Positions 17,733 to 26,722 of a stretch of DNA of 64,000 nt are shown one piece after another. The stretch lies in assembly GCA_963791945.1 (NCBI GenBank), contig CAWBUD010000002.1, forward strand, positions 558,001-622,000, given 5' to 3'. The DNA comes from PALSA-1003 sp963791945 (GTDB taxonomy: Bacteria > Pseudomonadota > Gammaproteobacteria > Burkholderiales > Casimicrobiaceae). Position 1 is the stretch's first letter. Every line of letters starts with the position of its first letter. The notes beneath the pieces are model-generated. The model saw only the letters and a program-made list of their open reading frames with translations, was not told where the DNA came from and did no database searches. Made by a program: the position numbers and the translations under genes.

Positions 17733-18734
17733 GTGCCGCGGGTGAGCCTCGACGCCTTGCAGGCGCTCACGCAGCGCGCGCTCCAGCGCGCGGGTGCGAA
17801 CGAAAACATGGCGGACGTCACCGCTCGGGCGCTCGTATACGCCGAAGCGCATGGATTGGCCTCGCACGGCGTATCGCGGGTCGGCCAGTACGCGACCCAC
17901 CTCGCCAACGGCCGCGCCGACGGCGGTGCGCGGCCCGCGCTGGTCGCGCAGCGCGGTGGCGCGGTGCTGATCGACGCGCGCTGCGGTCTCGCTTATCCGG
18001 CCTGCGCACTCGCGGTCGCCGAAGCGATGCGACGGGCGCGCGAATTCGGTGTCGCCTTGGCCGCCGTCGCCAACAGCCACCACTTCGGTGTTGCGGCCTA
18101 CCATCTCGAACCGCTGGCCGCGGCCGGCCTGGTCGGCCTCGCGTTCGGCAACTCTCCCGCGGCGATGCCGCCGGCTGGAGGCAGGCGTCCGCTCTTCGGC
18201 ACCAACCCGATCGCGGCGATCTTTCCGCGGATCAGTGATCCGCCGCTCCTGATCGATCTCTCGCTGTCCGAGGTTGCACGCGGCAAGCTGATGGTGGCTG
18301 CGCGCGAGCGCCGCGAGATCCCGCTGGGTTGGGCGCTCGACAAGGACGGCAACCCGACGACGGATCCGCGCGCCGGGCTCGAGGGCAGCATGCTGGCCAT
18401 GGGGGGCGCCAAGGGGGCGATGCTCGCGCTGATGGTGGAGCTGCTGGTGACCGCGCTCACCGGCGCTGCGCTCGGCTTCGAGGCGACATCGTTTTTCGTC
18501 GACGAAGGCAATCGGCCGCGGCTCGGCCAGGCGTTCCTTGCGATCGATCCGTCTGCGCTCGCGGGACAGGCGGTCTACGCGGAGCGGATCGAGGCACTGA
18601 TCGCCGCGATGAGCGCCGATCCGCAGGTGCGGCTCCCCGGCGACCGTCGTCGCGCGCTTGCGCTCGCCGCGCAGAAGAACGGCGTCGAGATCGGTCCGGC
18701 CCTGCACGGTCAGCTCATCGAGCTGGCCGGATGA
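17733..18734 (+). CDS. comC: Ldh/malate dehydrogenase-family oxidoreductase, probable (R)-sulfolactate dehydrogenase
   Basis: 333 residues of the LDH2/MDG2 family (ureidoglycolate, malate and sulfolactate dehydrogenases), which has a non-Rossmann NAD(P) fold. Diagnostic blocks: ASHGVSRVGQYATHL, NSHHFGVAAYHLEPLA, GLAFGNSPAAMPPAGG and FGTNPIAA. The GTG at 17733 is chosen because it gives the short MPRVSLDAL beginning usual for this family, 11 bases after slcC. ComC reduces sulfopyruvate to (2R)-3-sulfolactate; with SlcC it works as a two-enzyme racemase supplying SuyAB. Other Ldh2 substrates cannot be excluded from sequence alone. Confidence 0.72.
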   Translation: MPRVSLDALQALTQRALQRAGANENMADVTARALVYAEAHGLASHGVSRVGQYATHLANGRADGGARPALVAQRGGAVLIDARCGLAYPACALAVAEAMRRAREFGVALAAVANSHHFGVAAYHLEPLAAAGLVGLAFGNSPAAMPPAGGRRPLFGTNPIAAIFPRISDPPLLIDLSLSEVARGKLMVAARERREIPLGWALDKDGNPTTDPRAGLEGSMLAMGGAKGAMLALMVELLVTALTGAALGFEATSFFVDEGNRPRLGQAFLAIDPSALAGQAVYAERIEALIAAMSADPQVRLPGDRRRALALAAQKNGVEIGPALHGQLIELAG

Positions 18735-18926
18735 TCAGAGCGAGCCGCCAACCGCTCTGCGCAGCGCGACGCCGTTCAGCAGCGCGCCGCGCCCTTTCAC
18801 CGCGGTTAAAAGCTCGTCGCGCAGCGGATCGAGCACGACGGCGTGGGTGATGTCCGCGCCGCGCGCCAGGGCGATCGAGATCGCGTAGTAGGGATAGCCG
18901 TGGCCGAAGTTCGCAGTCCCGTCGCA
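18735..18926 (-). pseudogene. Remnant of an inositol monophosphatase-family gene
   Basis: Reading the minus strand from about 18926 to a stop at 18735-18737 gives an open stretch of about 60 residues: DGTANFGHGYPYYAISIAL, then HAVVLDPLRDELLTAVKGRG and ALLNG. This is the middle of SuhB-type phosphatases (metal-binding DGT.NF and the YDPLR.E.FTA.RG.G.LN block). The metal-binding N-terminal part and the C-terminal third are missing: the first residues follow unrelated sequence and a stop comes directly after the LNG block. No start codon in a sensible place. It is an internal fragment left by deletion or rearrangement, wedged between comC and the multicopper oxidase gene. Confidence 0.6.
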
Positions 18927-18959
18927 TCGTGATGCCTGCGGAACACTTAGGAAGGCTTT

Positions 18960-20603
18960 CTAGCTCACCTTCACCCCGAGCATCATTCCGCCGTCTTCGT
19001 GCTCGAGGTTGTGACAGTGAAACATGTAGGTCTGGTTGCCCGCGAAAGGACAGGCGAAGTCGAGCGCGATCCTCACGCTCTCGCCAGGCCATACCAGCAC
19101 CGTATCCCTGCGCCCGCCGTCGGTGGCAAGCCGTCCCCGCTCGTCGATCCCGAGCGCGGCGATTGCCTCGGGGCTCGTCTGTCTCTCCAGCACCTCGAAG
19201 GCGAAGCCGTGAAGGTGCATCGCATGGGGCATGCTGTTGAAGTAGTTGCGGATGAGCCAGACTTCGACCGTGTTGCGCTTGACTTCGATCGGAGTTTCCC
19301 CCATGGCGAACACGCGATCGTTGATGCGCCAGCGGCCTTTGGCGAAGCCCAGGCGCAGCGGCCGCTCGGTCGCCTGCGCGATGTCGATCGAGGGCAGCGA
19401 CGAGAGCCGCGGGGGAATGCTCGCGTGGTAGCTCGTCTTTTCCCGTACCCGCAGCGCGAGCAGGACCCGCGGCGAACCTTCCGGAAACGCACCGCCGTGC
19501 GCCGCGTGCTCGGCGTGCGCATCCACCGCGCCATGGCCCATCGCGGCGTGATCGACCGGCGCGGTCGATGCCGCGTGGTCAGCCGGAGGTGCACCGGCGC
19601 CCGTCTCCATGTGCATCGGATCGAAGCTGCGCGTCTCCAGCATGAGCGTGTCGCCCAAGCCGAGATCGCTCAGGTCGAGCAGGATGTCGAGGCGCTGCGC
19701 GGAGGCGAGGAATGCGTCGGTACAGGTGCGCGGCGCCGGCAGCAAGCCGCCGTCGTTGCCGATCAGCGTGAACGCAAACGGCTTGCCGTCCGCGGTGCGC
19801 CAGCCCAGGCGGTAAGTGCGCGCGTTGGACGCGTTGAGCACGCGGAAGCGATAGACGCGCGTGCCGACGTCGAGCTGCGGGCAGGCCGTTCCGTTGACGA
19901 GCACGTGATCGCCGAGAAACCCGTGCATCCGGTCCGTGTCGGAAGGGGCGTATTCGCGCCCGGCGCGACGATCCTGGAGCACCAGCAGGATCTCGCTCCT
20001 GCCGGGGACGAGGTCGAGCGCCGCGCGCAGCCGCTCTTCGTCTTGATCGGAAATCTCGACCATCCCGAACATGCCGCGGTAGGCCTGGCCGGCGGTGAGG
20101 CCGTGCGGATGCGGGTGGTACCAGTACAGGCTGCCGCGGTTGCGAGGCGTGAAATCGTAGGCGTAATGCTCTCCCGGAGCGGCCAGCACCATGCCGCCCC
20201 CGTCGTTGCGGGTGTCGACGGCAAATCCGTGCCAATGGACGATCGTCGGCTCGCCGATGCCGTTCGCGAGGTCGATCCGTACGCGCTGACCGGCACGCAG
20301 CACCAGCGTGGGATTGATGTAATCGCGGCCGTCGACGCTGGCGAGGTAGGCCTGGCTGAGTCCTCGAGGAGCGCCGTCGGCCGGGAGCGGGGCGGCGCGC
20401 AGGGTGAGCGGGCGCTCGTCGATCGCGAGCCGTCCGAGGAAGCCGCGGTCTTGCGGGATGAAGAGGGAGGCCGGCGCATCGGCGCCGCACCACGGGCCGC
20501 TCGATGCTATCGCCGTCGCGGTCCGATCGGCGCGCGCGTCCGGGAGCGAGCTAAGGGCGATCGCGCCCAGGGTCCGGATGAAGTCGCGGCGCGAGAGAGG
20601 CAT
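18960..20603 (-). CDS. Tat-exported multicopper oxidase (CueO/CopA-like)
   Basis: 547 residues starting with a twin-arginine signal (SRRDFIRTLG), so exported folded to the periplasm. Three cupredoxin domains with all four copper-binding clusters: HWHG (about residue 122), WYHPHPHG (about 156), HAMHLHGFAFEV (about 459) and HCHNLEHEDGGMML (about 528), the last including the type 1 Cys, His and Met. Between domains 2 and 3 lies a His/Met-rich insert at about 329-372 (MHMETG, DHAAMGHG, HAEHAAHGG), comparable to the Met-rich segments of copper-tolerance oxidases. Likely role: cuprous-ion or broad metal/phenol oxidation. It lies 41 bases after a TonB receptor on the same strand and is probably in its operon. 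Confidence 0.88.
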   Translation of the reverse strand: MPLSRRDFIRTLGAIALSSLPDARADRTATAIASSGPWCGADAPASLFIPQDRGFLGRLAIDERPLTLRAAPLPADGAPRGLSQAYLASVDGRDYINPTLVLRAGQRVRIDLANGIGEPTIVHWHGFAVDTRNDGGGMVLAAPGEHYAYDFTPRNRGSLYWYHPHPHGLTAGQAYRGMFGMVEISDQDEERLRAALDLVPGRSEILLVLQDRRAGREYAPSDTDRMHGFLGDHVLVNGTACPQLDVGTRVYRFRVLNASNARTYRLGWRTADGKPFAFTLIGNDGGLLPAPRTCTDAFLASAQRLDILLDLSDLGLGDTLMLETRSFDPMHMETGAGAPPADHAASTAPVDHAAMGHGAVDAHAEHAAHGGAFPEGSPRVLLALRVREKTSYHASIPPRLSSLPSIDIAQATERPLRLGFAKGRWRINDRVFAMGETPIEVKRNTVEVWLIRNYFNSMPHAMHLHGFAFEVLERQTSPEAIAALGIDERGRLATDGGRRDTVLVWPGESVRIALDFACPFAGNQTYMFHCHNLEHEDGGMMLGVKVS

Positions 20604-20644
20604 CGTTCGGCCCGGTTGCGTATAAGCAAGACGCCCAACGCCGA

Positions 20645-22948
20645 TCAGCGCTTGTCGCCCAGCGCGAAAGCATACCGCACTCCGACCCACGCTCCGCGCG
20701 GTGCGCCAACGGCGCGGAACTGCTCGGGCGTGGGCGCGAGCCCCAGCGCAGGGCCGAAAGTGCGCTCCGGGCCGTTGAACACGTTGGCGCCGAGGATCGC
20801 GAAGTTTTCGTACCGGCGATCGAGCAGGTTGGCGATCGTGGCGAAGACCTCCCAATCGCGCGCGATGCGCCAGCGCGCGTCGACGTCGACCACCGCGTAC
20901 CCCGGAACACGGCCGTTGCGGTCGCGGTTGTTCTCGTCGCCGTGCGCGTACTGGCTCGACGCTACGATTAGGCTCGCGCCGACCGACCAGCCTGACGGAA
21001 GATCGAGATCGGCGCGCAGCTTGAACGAATCGGGCGGGATGCCCGGGACGCGGTCGCCCGGACGCACGACGATGGCTCCGCTCGCATCCGTGCTCGAGTT
21101 GTTCGGGCTGGCCGCAAGGAACGTGGAGCGAAACGTCGCCTCGATATGGCTGTAGCGCAGATTGAGGGTGAGATCCGCGAGGCGCGTGGTTGCCGCGAGT
21201 TCGATCCCGTCGCGGCGCGTCTTCCCGACATTCTGGAAGAAGCCCGCGCTGACGGCACCTTGCCCTGTGGTGACGAACTGGATGTCGTCGTCGACATCGG
21301 TGCGATATGCGGCGGCGGACCACGTCATGTCGGCGCCGTAGCGTCCGCGGGCGCCGGTCTCGACCGTCCTGGAGATGACTTTGCGCAGCGGCGGATCGCT
21401 CAAGAAAACGTTCGGCAACTTGCACGGCGCGTTCGCGTCGGCGCACGTGAGCTCGATGGGCGACGGGGCGCGCATGCCTTCGCTGTACGACGCGTAGGTG
21501 GTGAGCGCGGGCGAGGGATTGAAGTTGATGCCGACGGCCGGATTGAAGCGCGAGAAGCTCTCCACGCTGTCGAGCCCCGGGTCTTCGCCGCTCCGATCGG
21601 CGACGTTTATCCGGGCGTGGTTGTACCGGCCGGCCAGCGTGAGAGTCCAGTCGTCGTCGAGCGAGAGCGTATCGACGAAGAACGTGCCCAGGTACCGGTT
21701 GCGCGTGCCGACGTCGGTCCCGGGGATGAAATCGCCGACGCCGATCGCTTCGCGGCCCGCGGCGAACTGCGCCGCCTGAGATGCTTGCATGAAACCCGTG
21801 TCCCCGAAGTCGCCGCTTGCCCCGGCGATGAACTGGTTCTTCTTTCCGGCGAGATTGCCCTGCAGGGTGAGCTGCAAGCCCAGTCCCCAACTCTTCTGGT
21901 CGATCGATGAGCGGTCGTTGGTGGCTTCGTTCTCCTGCGGTACGCCGGTCTCGGGGTCCGGGACACCGAAGTCGCCGTTGACGTTGCTGCTGACGTTGGT
22001 GTTGCGATAACGCCGGTAGTAGAGATTGCCGCCAAGAAGCGCCGTCTCGCTCAGGAACCGGCTTCCTCTTGCGGCGAGGAACGCGAGCCGGTTCTCGTTG
22101 ATATCCGGAAACGTATAGGCCTGCCTGGGGGTGTCCAGCCACGACTGCGGCAGCGTCTGCGTTCCGTGCAGCGTGTTGTCGGCAAGGGTGACCGAAATGT
22201 CGAGATCCGAGATGTCGTCCTGGTAGCCGGCCTTTCCGAAGAGACGCTTGACGCGGCTCGGATTCCGATCCGCCCAGCCGTCGTCGCTCGCGAGGTCGCC
22301 GGCGAGGAAATAATCGATCCGGTCGCGGGCGCCGCCGTACTGGAAGCCCGCCGTCCTGCGGCCGAACGATCCGCCGGAGAGCTCGAGCGATCCGCCGGGA
22401 TACTGGGCGCCGCTCTTGGTGTAGAGCGCCAGCGCGCCGCCCAGCGTGTTCAGCCCGAATACGGGGTTCGATCCCGGGATGAGCTGCACGCTGGAGATCG
22501 CGGCCGGCGGCAGCAGGTCCCAATTGACGACATCGCCGAACGCTTCGTTGATCCTGACGCCGTCCTGGAACGCGGAGATGCCTTGCGGCGTTCCTAGCAA
22601 CGGCGATGCAGCGAAACCGCGGAAGGCGAGATCGCGCTGATACGGATTGCCTTGGCCCGAACCGGTGCCGACGCTGTTCGCGTTGCGGTCGAGGAACTCG
22701 GTGAGGTCGAGCGGACGCTGACGACCGATGTCGCGGCTGCCGAAGATCTGGACGTTCCCCGGCACGTCACGAGCGGGCGTACCCAGGCCCGGCAGCGGCG
22801 TCGTGCCGATCACCGTCACCGATGGCAGCTCGAAGACTTCCGCCGGGTTTTGGCCGAACGCCGCGCCCGCGGCGAACGCCCACGCCAGCGCCCATGGCGC
22901 CCTGTGCCGACCCAAGTCAGCGGATCGCGACGCCCCAGGGCAGCGCAC
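20645..22948 (-). CDS. TonB-dependent outer-membrane receptor
   Basis: About 767 residues: signal peptide (core ALAWAFAAGAAFG), a TonB-box-like segment SVTVIGTTP, a plug domain (PGNVQIFGSRDI to about residue 180 with PGSNPVFGLNTLGGALALYT), and a 22-strand-type barrel ending GVRYAFALGDKR. The plug resembles receptors for siderophores and other metal chelates, but the ligand is not shown by the sequence. The start is uncertain: GTG at 22948 overlaps the preceding propeller gene by 32 bases; a TTG at 22915 would start two bases after that gene's stop and still keep the signal peptide. Same strand order: propeller, receptor, multicopper oxidase. Confidence 0.88.
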   Translation of the reverse strand: MRCPGASRSADLGRHRAPWALAWAFAAGAAFGQNPAEVFELPSVTVIGTTPLPGLGTPARDVPGNVQIFGSRDIGRQRPLDLTEFLDRNANSVGTGSGQGNPYQRDLAFRGFAASPLLGTPQGISAFQDGVRINEAFGDVVNWDLLPPAAISSVQLIPGSNPVFGLNTLGGALALYTKSGAQYPGGSLELSGGSFGRRTAGFQYGGARDRIDYFLAGDLASDDGWADRNPSRVKRLFGKAGYQDDISDLDISVTLADNTLHGTQTLPQSWLDTPRQAYTFPDINENRLAFLAARGSRFLSETALLGGNLYYRRYRNTNVSSNVNGDFGVPDPETGVPQENEATNDRSSIDQKSWGLGLQLTLQGNLAGKKNQFIAGASGDFGDTGFMQASQAAQFAAGREAIGVGDFIPGTDVGTRNRYLGTFFVDTLSLDDDWTLTLAGRYNHARINVADRSGEDPGLDSVESFSRFNPAVGINFNPSPALTTYASYSEGMRAPSPIELTCADANAPCKLPNVFLSDPPLRKVISRTVETGARGRYGADMTWSAAAYRTDVDDDIQFVTTGQGAVSAGFFQNVGKTRRDGIELAATTRLADLTLNLRYSHIEATFRSTFLAASPNNSSTDASGAIVVRPGDRVPGIPPDSFKLRADLDLPSGWSVGASLIVASSQYAHGDENNRDRNGRVPGYAVVDVDARWRIARDWEVFATIANLLDRRYENFAILGANVFNGPERTFGPALGLAPTPEQFRAVGAPRGAWVGVRYAFALGDKR

Positions 22949-23864
22949 CCACCGGGACGTCGGCGATCTTGGTGTTGGTCTCGGTATCGATCACCGCGAT
23001 CGCATTCGAGCGCCCACAAGCCACGTAGAGCTTGCGTCCATCGGGCGTGATCGCCATGTTCCATGGCCGCTTGCCGACCGGGATCCTGGCGATGATCGTG
23101 TTGGTCGCCGGGTCGATCACCTGCACGGTTCCCTCGCCGCCGGAGGAGACGTAGACACGCTTGCCGTCGGGGCGCACCGTGACGCCGTTCGACCGGCTGC
23201 CGGCTTTGATTCGCGCGATCACCTCGCCGCACGCCACGTCGAACACGTTCACCGTATCGGCATTTTCCGCCGCGACATAGGCGCGGCTGCCGTCGGGAAG
23301 AAAGCCGATGCCGCGCGGCCGATCGCCCACCTTCACCGACTTGACGACTTCATTCTTCGCGAGATCGACGATGTCGACGCTGTCCGCCTCTTCGCTGCTG
23401 ACGTACAGCCACTTGCCATCCGGGCTGAAGACGGCGTGCTCGGGATTCTTGCCTCTCATCCTGATCCGCTGCGCGATCGTGCCGGAAGCGGCGTCGATCA
23501 GCAGCACCTGGTTGTCTTCCTCGATGGCCGCGGAGAGCCACTTCCCGTCGGAGGAAAGGTAGATGGCTTCCGGCGAGTTGCCGAGCGGCGTCGTCGATGC
23601 GACTTCGCGCCGGGCGAGATCGATGGTCACGAGCGCATTAGCGGCCTGGTCGCTGACGTAGAGGCGCGTTCCATCGCGCGAGACGGCGATTCCGCGCGGC
23701 TTTTGTGCGAGGTTGAGCGTCGCGATGACGCGGTCGGTGGTCGTATCGATGATCGAGATAGACGCCGAGCCTTCGTTGGGGACGTAAGCGAGCGGCGTCG
23801 CGGCGGCTGCGCCCGCGGCGAAGGCAGACGCCACCAGCGGGAGACAATCCATCCAACGCGGCAT
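22917..23864 (-). CDS. Secreted YVTN-family beta-propeller protein
   Basis: 315 residues: signal peptide (to about residue 21, ASAFAAGAAAA), then seven repeats of about 42 residues with the YVTN pattern, such as DGTRLYVSDQAANALVTIDL, DGKWLYVSSEEADSVDIVDL and DGKRVYVSSGGEGTVQVIDP. It is periplasmic and most like the beta-propeller proteins associated with PQQ-dependent catabolism; such a dehydrogenase is encoded 3.7 kb away. The biochemical role of that group is not established. It is transcribed divergently from a second TonB receptor, with a 105-base shared upstream region (23,865-23,969). Confidence 0.85.
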   Translation of the reverse strand: MPRWMDCLPLVASAFAAGAAAATPLAYVPNEGSASISIIDTTTDRVIATLNLAQKPRGIAVSRDGTRLYVSDQAANALVTIDLARREVASTTPLGNSPEAIYLSSDGKWLSAAIEEDNQVLLIDAASGTIAQRIRMRGKNPEHAVFSPDGKWLYVSSEEADSVDIVDLAKNEVVKSVKVGDRPRGIGFLPDGSRAYVAAENADTVNVFDVACGEVIARIKAGSRSNGVTVRPDGKRVYVSSGGEGTVQVIDPATNTIIARIPVGKRPWNMAITPDGRKLYVACGRSNAIAVIDTETNTKIADVPVGALPWGVAIR

Positions 23865-23969
23865 GATTCCGATCCTCGTGCTGTTTGCTCTTCGCTGGGT
23901 TTGGACCGACGCGAGCGATCGGCTATCCTACACGAGTTTTTGCGCAGTCCTCGGCCGAGGCAAGGGGAA

Positions 23970-26072
23970 ATGCGAGCGAGCGAGCGGTGCAAGCGGATCG
24001 GCGCAGGCGTGGTTCTGACGGCGGTCACGATCGCATGGACGGCGTCGACCGATGCGCAGCTTACGCAGCGCCTCGATCCGCTCGTTGTCACAGCCACCCG
24101 CATCGAAGAGGGCGCATTCGATCTGCCGGTCGCGATCGACAGCATCGACGCCCTGCTGATCCAGCGCAACCAGCTCGAGCTCAATCTATCCGAGACGCTG
24201 GTGCGGGTCCCCGGCGTCGTCGCGGCCAACCGCAACAACTACGCGCAGGACCTGCAGGTGTCGATCCGCGGCTTCGGCGCCCGCGCCAACTTCGGTGTGC
24301 GCAGCGTCCGACTCTTTCAGGACGACATCCCGGCGACCATGCCGGACGGCCAAGGTCAGACCGGAAGCTTCAGTCTGGTCTCCGCCCGGCGCATCGAGGT
24401 GTTGCGCGGCCCGTTCTCGGCGCTTTACGGTAACGCGTCGGGCGGCGTGATCTCGATCTTCACCGAAGACGGCACCGAGCCGCCGCAGGCGCAAGCGCAG
24501 ATCGTGGGCGGCAGCTACGGCACGTACAACGCCATCCTCAAGGCCGACGGGATCTACCGCGGCGTCGGATACGTCGTCGCCGGCAATCATTTTGCGACCG
24601 ACGGCTACCGGGATCACAGCGAGGCCACGCGCGAGCTCGCCAACGCCAAGCTCAAGTTCGATCTCGACCCCGACACGCGCGTCACGGTGATCGGCAATTC
24701 GCTCTACCAGCCGGACGCGCAGGATCCCCTGGGGCTCACGCGCGCGGAGTGGGAAGCCGATCCGCGCCAGGCGGACCCGGCGGCGGCGCTGTTCAACACG
24801 CGCAAGACGGTGAACCAGCAGCAGGGCGGGATCGCCATCGATCGCCGGCTCGCCGCGGACGCGCAGCTGCGGGTGATCGGGTACGGTGGCCGGAGGCTCG
24901 TGCGCCAGTACCTCGCGCTGTCCGGCATCGGTGCCACATCGTCGGGCGGGGTGACCGATCTCGATGGCGACTTCGCCGGAATCGACGCCCGGGCAAGCGC
25001 CCGGTTCATGGCCGGCGGCGGTCCGCTCACGTTGACCCTGGGCACGGCGTACGACCGCCAGCACCAGCGGCGTAAGGGTTTCGTCAACAACAACGGAGAT
25101 CTCGGTGACCTGCGGCGCGACGAGGACGACTTCGTCAACTCCACCGATGGCTATGCGCAGGCGGAATGGTCGCCGGACGGCCCCGTGTCCTTCCTCGCCG
25201 GGGCGCGCTACAGCGACGTGCGCTTCAATTCGGTCGATCACTACATCAATGCGTCCAACCCCGATGACAGCGGGCGGGTTAACTTCAATCACCTCTCGCC
25301 CGCGCTGGGCGCGGTCTGGCACGCCGCGCGGGATGTCAACGTGTACGTCAACTGGGGCGAGGGCTTCGAGACGCCGAGCTTCATCGAGCTCGCGTACCGG
25401 AACGTCGGCACGGGGCTCAATTTCGATCTGCGTCCCGCCATCAGCCGCTCCGCGGAAGCCGGCATCAAGGCGTATCTGTTCGGCCGCCAGCGGCTCAACC
25501 TGGCGGTGTTCACGACCCGCACCTCGGACGAGATCGTCATCGATACCGCCACCGGCGGCCGGACCACCTACAAGAACGCGAGCAAGACGCGCCGCCGCGG
25601 CGTCGAAGCGGAGTGGGATGCGCCGTTGCTCCAAGGCTTCAACGCCTATGCTTCCTATACCTACCTTTCGGCCGAATTCGCCTCCGATGCGACGACCGGC
25701 CTCCCGCCGCAGCCCATACCCGCAGGCTCGCGGCTGCCCGGCGTGCCGCAGGCTACCGCATTCGCCGAGCTCGCCTGGGCGAAGCCGGAGTGGTACGGGA
25801 TCTCCGCGGCGGTCGAGGGACAGTATGCGGGCAAGGTCTACGTCAACGACCGCAACACCGACGCGGCACCCAGCTATGCCATCGCCAACCTGCGCCTGGG
25901 ATTCGAGCAGACCGCCGGTGCCTGGACGTTCCGTGAGTTCGTGCGCGTCAACAACCTCTTCGACCGCGACTACTCGGGCTCGGTGATCGTCGGCGACACC
26001 AACAACCGGTTTTTCGAGCCGTCGCCGGGACGCAACGTTCTCGGCGGGCTGACCGCTAATGCCAAGTTCTGA
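23970..26072 (+). CDS. TonB-dependent outer-membrane receptor
   Basis: 700 residues. Signal peptide ending STDAQ, then LDPLVVTATR, a TonB-box-like sequence, plug blocks QDLQVSIRGFGARANFGVR and RIEVLRGPFSALYGNASGGV, and a barrel with the C-terminal RNVLGGLTANAKF ending in Phe. The FGARANFGVR-type plug is common in ferric-siderophore and ferric-citrate-like receptors; substrate unknown. The ATG at 23970 follows an AGGGGAA ribosome site; the frame is open far upstream but antisense to the propeller gene. The end overlaps the cytochrome b561 gene by 14 bases. Confidence 0.88.
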   Translation: MRASERCKRIGAGVVLTAVTIAWTASTDAQLTQRLDPLVVTATRIEEGAFDLPVAIDSIDALLIQRNQLELNLSETLVRVPGVVAANRNNYAQDLQVSIRGFGARANFGVRSVRLFQDDIPATMPDGQGQTGSFSLVSARRIEVLRGPFSALYGNASGGVISIFTEDGTEPPQAQAQIVGGSYGTYNAILKADGIYRGVGYVVAGNHFATDGYRDHSEATRELANAKLKFDLDPDTRVTVIGNSLYQPDAQDPLGLTRAEWEADPRQADPAAALFNTRKTVNQQQGGIAIDRRLAADAQLRVIGYGGRRLVRQYLALSGIGATSSGGVTDLDGDFAGIDARASARFMAGGGPLTLTLGTAYDRQHQRRKGFVNNNGDLGDLRRDEDDFVNSTDGYAQAEWSPDGPVSFLAGARYSDVRFNSVDHYINASNPDDSGRVNFNHLSPALGAVWHAARDVNVYVNWGEGFETPSFIELAYRNVGTGLNFDLRPAISRSAEAGIKAYLFGRQRLNLAVFTTRTSDEIVIDTATGGRTTYKNASKTRRRGVEAEWDAPLLQGFNAYASYTYLSAEFASDATTGLPPQPIPAGSRLPGVPQATAFAELAWAKPEWYGISAAVEGQYAGKVYVNDRNTDAAPSYAIANLRLGFEQTAGAWTFREFVRVNNLFDRDYSGSVIVGDTNNRFFEPSPGRNVLGGLTANAKF

Positions 26073-26646
26073 CGCGGTCGGTCGCTACCCGAGGACCGTG
26101 GTGGTCCTGCACTGGACGATCGCCGTCGCGGTCGTCGGACTCGTGATCCTCGGATGGTGGATGCAGGCGATTCCGAAGGAGCCGCCCGGGCCTCGAGCCG
26201 ACGCATACAACCTCCACAAATCCATCGGCCTCGCCGCGCTGCTCATCATGCTCGCCCGACTGCTCTGGCGCATGAGCCACCGCACCCCGGAGCTCCCTCC
26301 GCTGCCGCTTTGGCAGGCGCGGGCAGCGCTCGCCGTCCACTATCTCTTGTACGCGGCCATGTTCGTCGACGCACTGAGCGGATACCTCGGATCGGCCACG
26401 AGCGGCTATCCGGTGAGATTCTTCGGCTGGGCGTTGCCCGCCTGGGCCGGCGCGCAGCCGACGATCAAGGAGCTGTGCAGCGCGGTGCACCTGGCAACGA
26501 GCTGGGTGCTGATGGGGGCCATCGGCGTTCACATCGCGGCGACCTTGTATCACGAGTGCGTGCTTCGCGACCGATTGCTGTGGCGGATGTGGCCGTGGGG
26601 CGCTGGCGCCCGGGACAGGACCGTCGACGCGCGCAGCCCGGGGTGA
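26059..26646 (+). CDS. Cytochrome b561-family membrane protein
   Basis: 195 residues with four membrane helices and His residues placed as in bacterial b561 (VLHWTIAVAV in helix 1, LHKSIG after it, VHYLLY in helix 3, VHLATSW and VHIAATLYH in helix 4), which bind two b haems. It passes electrons between quinone and periplasmic acceptors. Overlap with the TonB receptor gene suggests coupled translation; a b561 partnered with a receptor may reduce imported ferric chelates, which is an inference. The C-terminal tail ARDRTVDARSPG is encoded partly by the palindromic repeat described at 26,635-26,722. Confidence 0.85.
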   Translation: MPSSDAVGRYPRTVVVLHWTIAVAVVGLVILGWWMQAIPKEPPGPRADAYNLHKSIGLAALLIMLARLLWRMSHRTPELPPLPLWQARAALAVHYLLYAAMFVDALSGYLGSATSGYPVRFFGWALPAWAGAQPTIKELCSAVHLATSWVLMGAIGVHIAATLYHECVLRDRLLWRMWPWGAGARDRTVDARSPG

Positions 26647-26722
26647 GCGGAGCGGACCCGGGGGAAATAGCTCGATCGCAACGTCCGCTCCCGGGCATCG
26701 CGCTCCGCGCTCAGCCCGGGCT
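26635..26722. repeat. AGCCCGG-type palindromic repeat at a convergent gene end
   Basis: Left arm AGCCCGGGGTGAGCGGAGCG (26635-26654) pairs with the right arm at 26701-26722 with only a two-base gap. Inner arms GACCCGGGGG and TCCCGGG extend the structure. It spans the stop of the b561 gene and reaches the stop of the ankyrin gene on the other strand, so it may act as a bidirectional terminator. The same AGCCCGGnGGTGAGCGnAGCGGA core occurs inverted at 33,878-33,909, showing a dispersed family. Confidence 0.55.

Noticed and set aside
20604..22523. Upstream extension of the multicopper oxidase frame through the TonB receptor gene (apparent 1187-residue protein)
   Set aside because: Only the part from 20603 down matches a protein family and it begins with a Tat signal; the rest overlaps the receptor gene in another frame.
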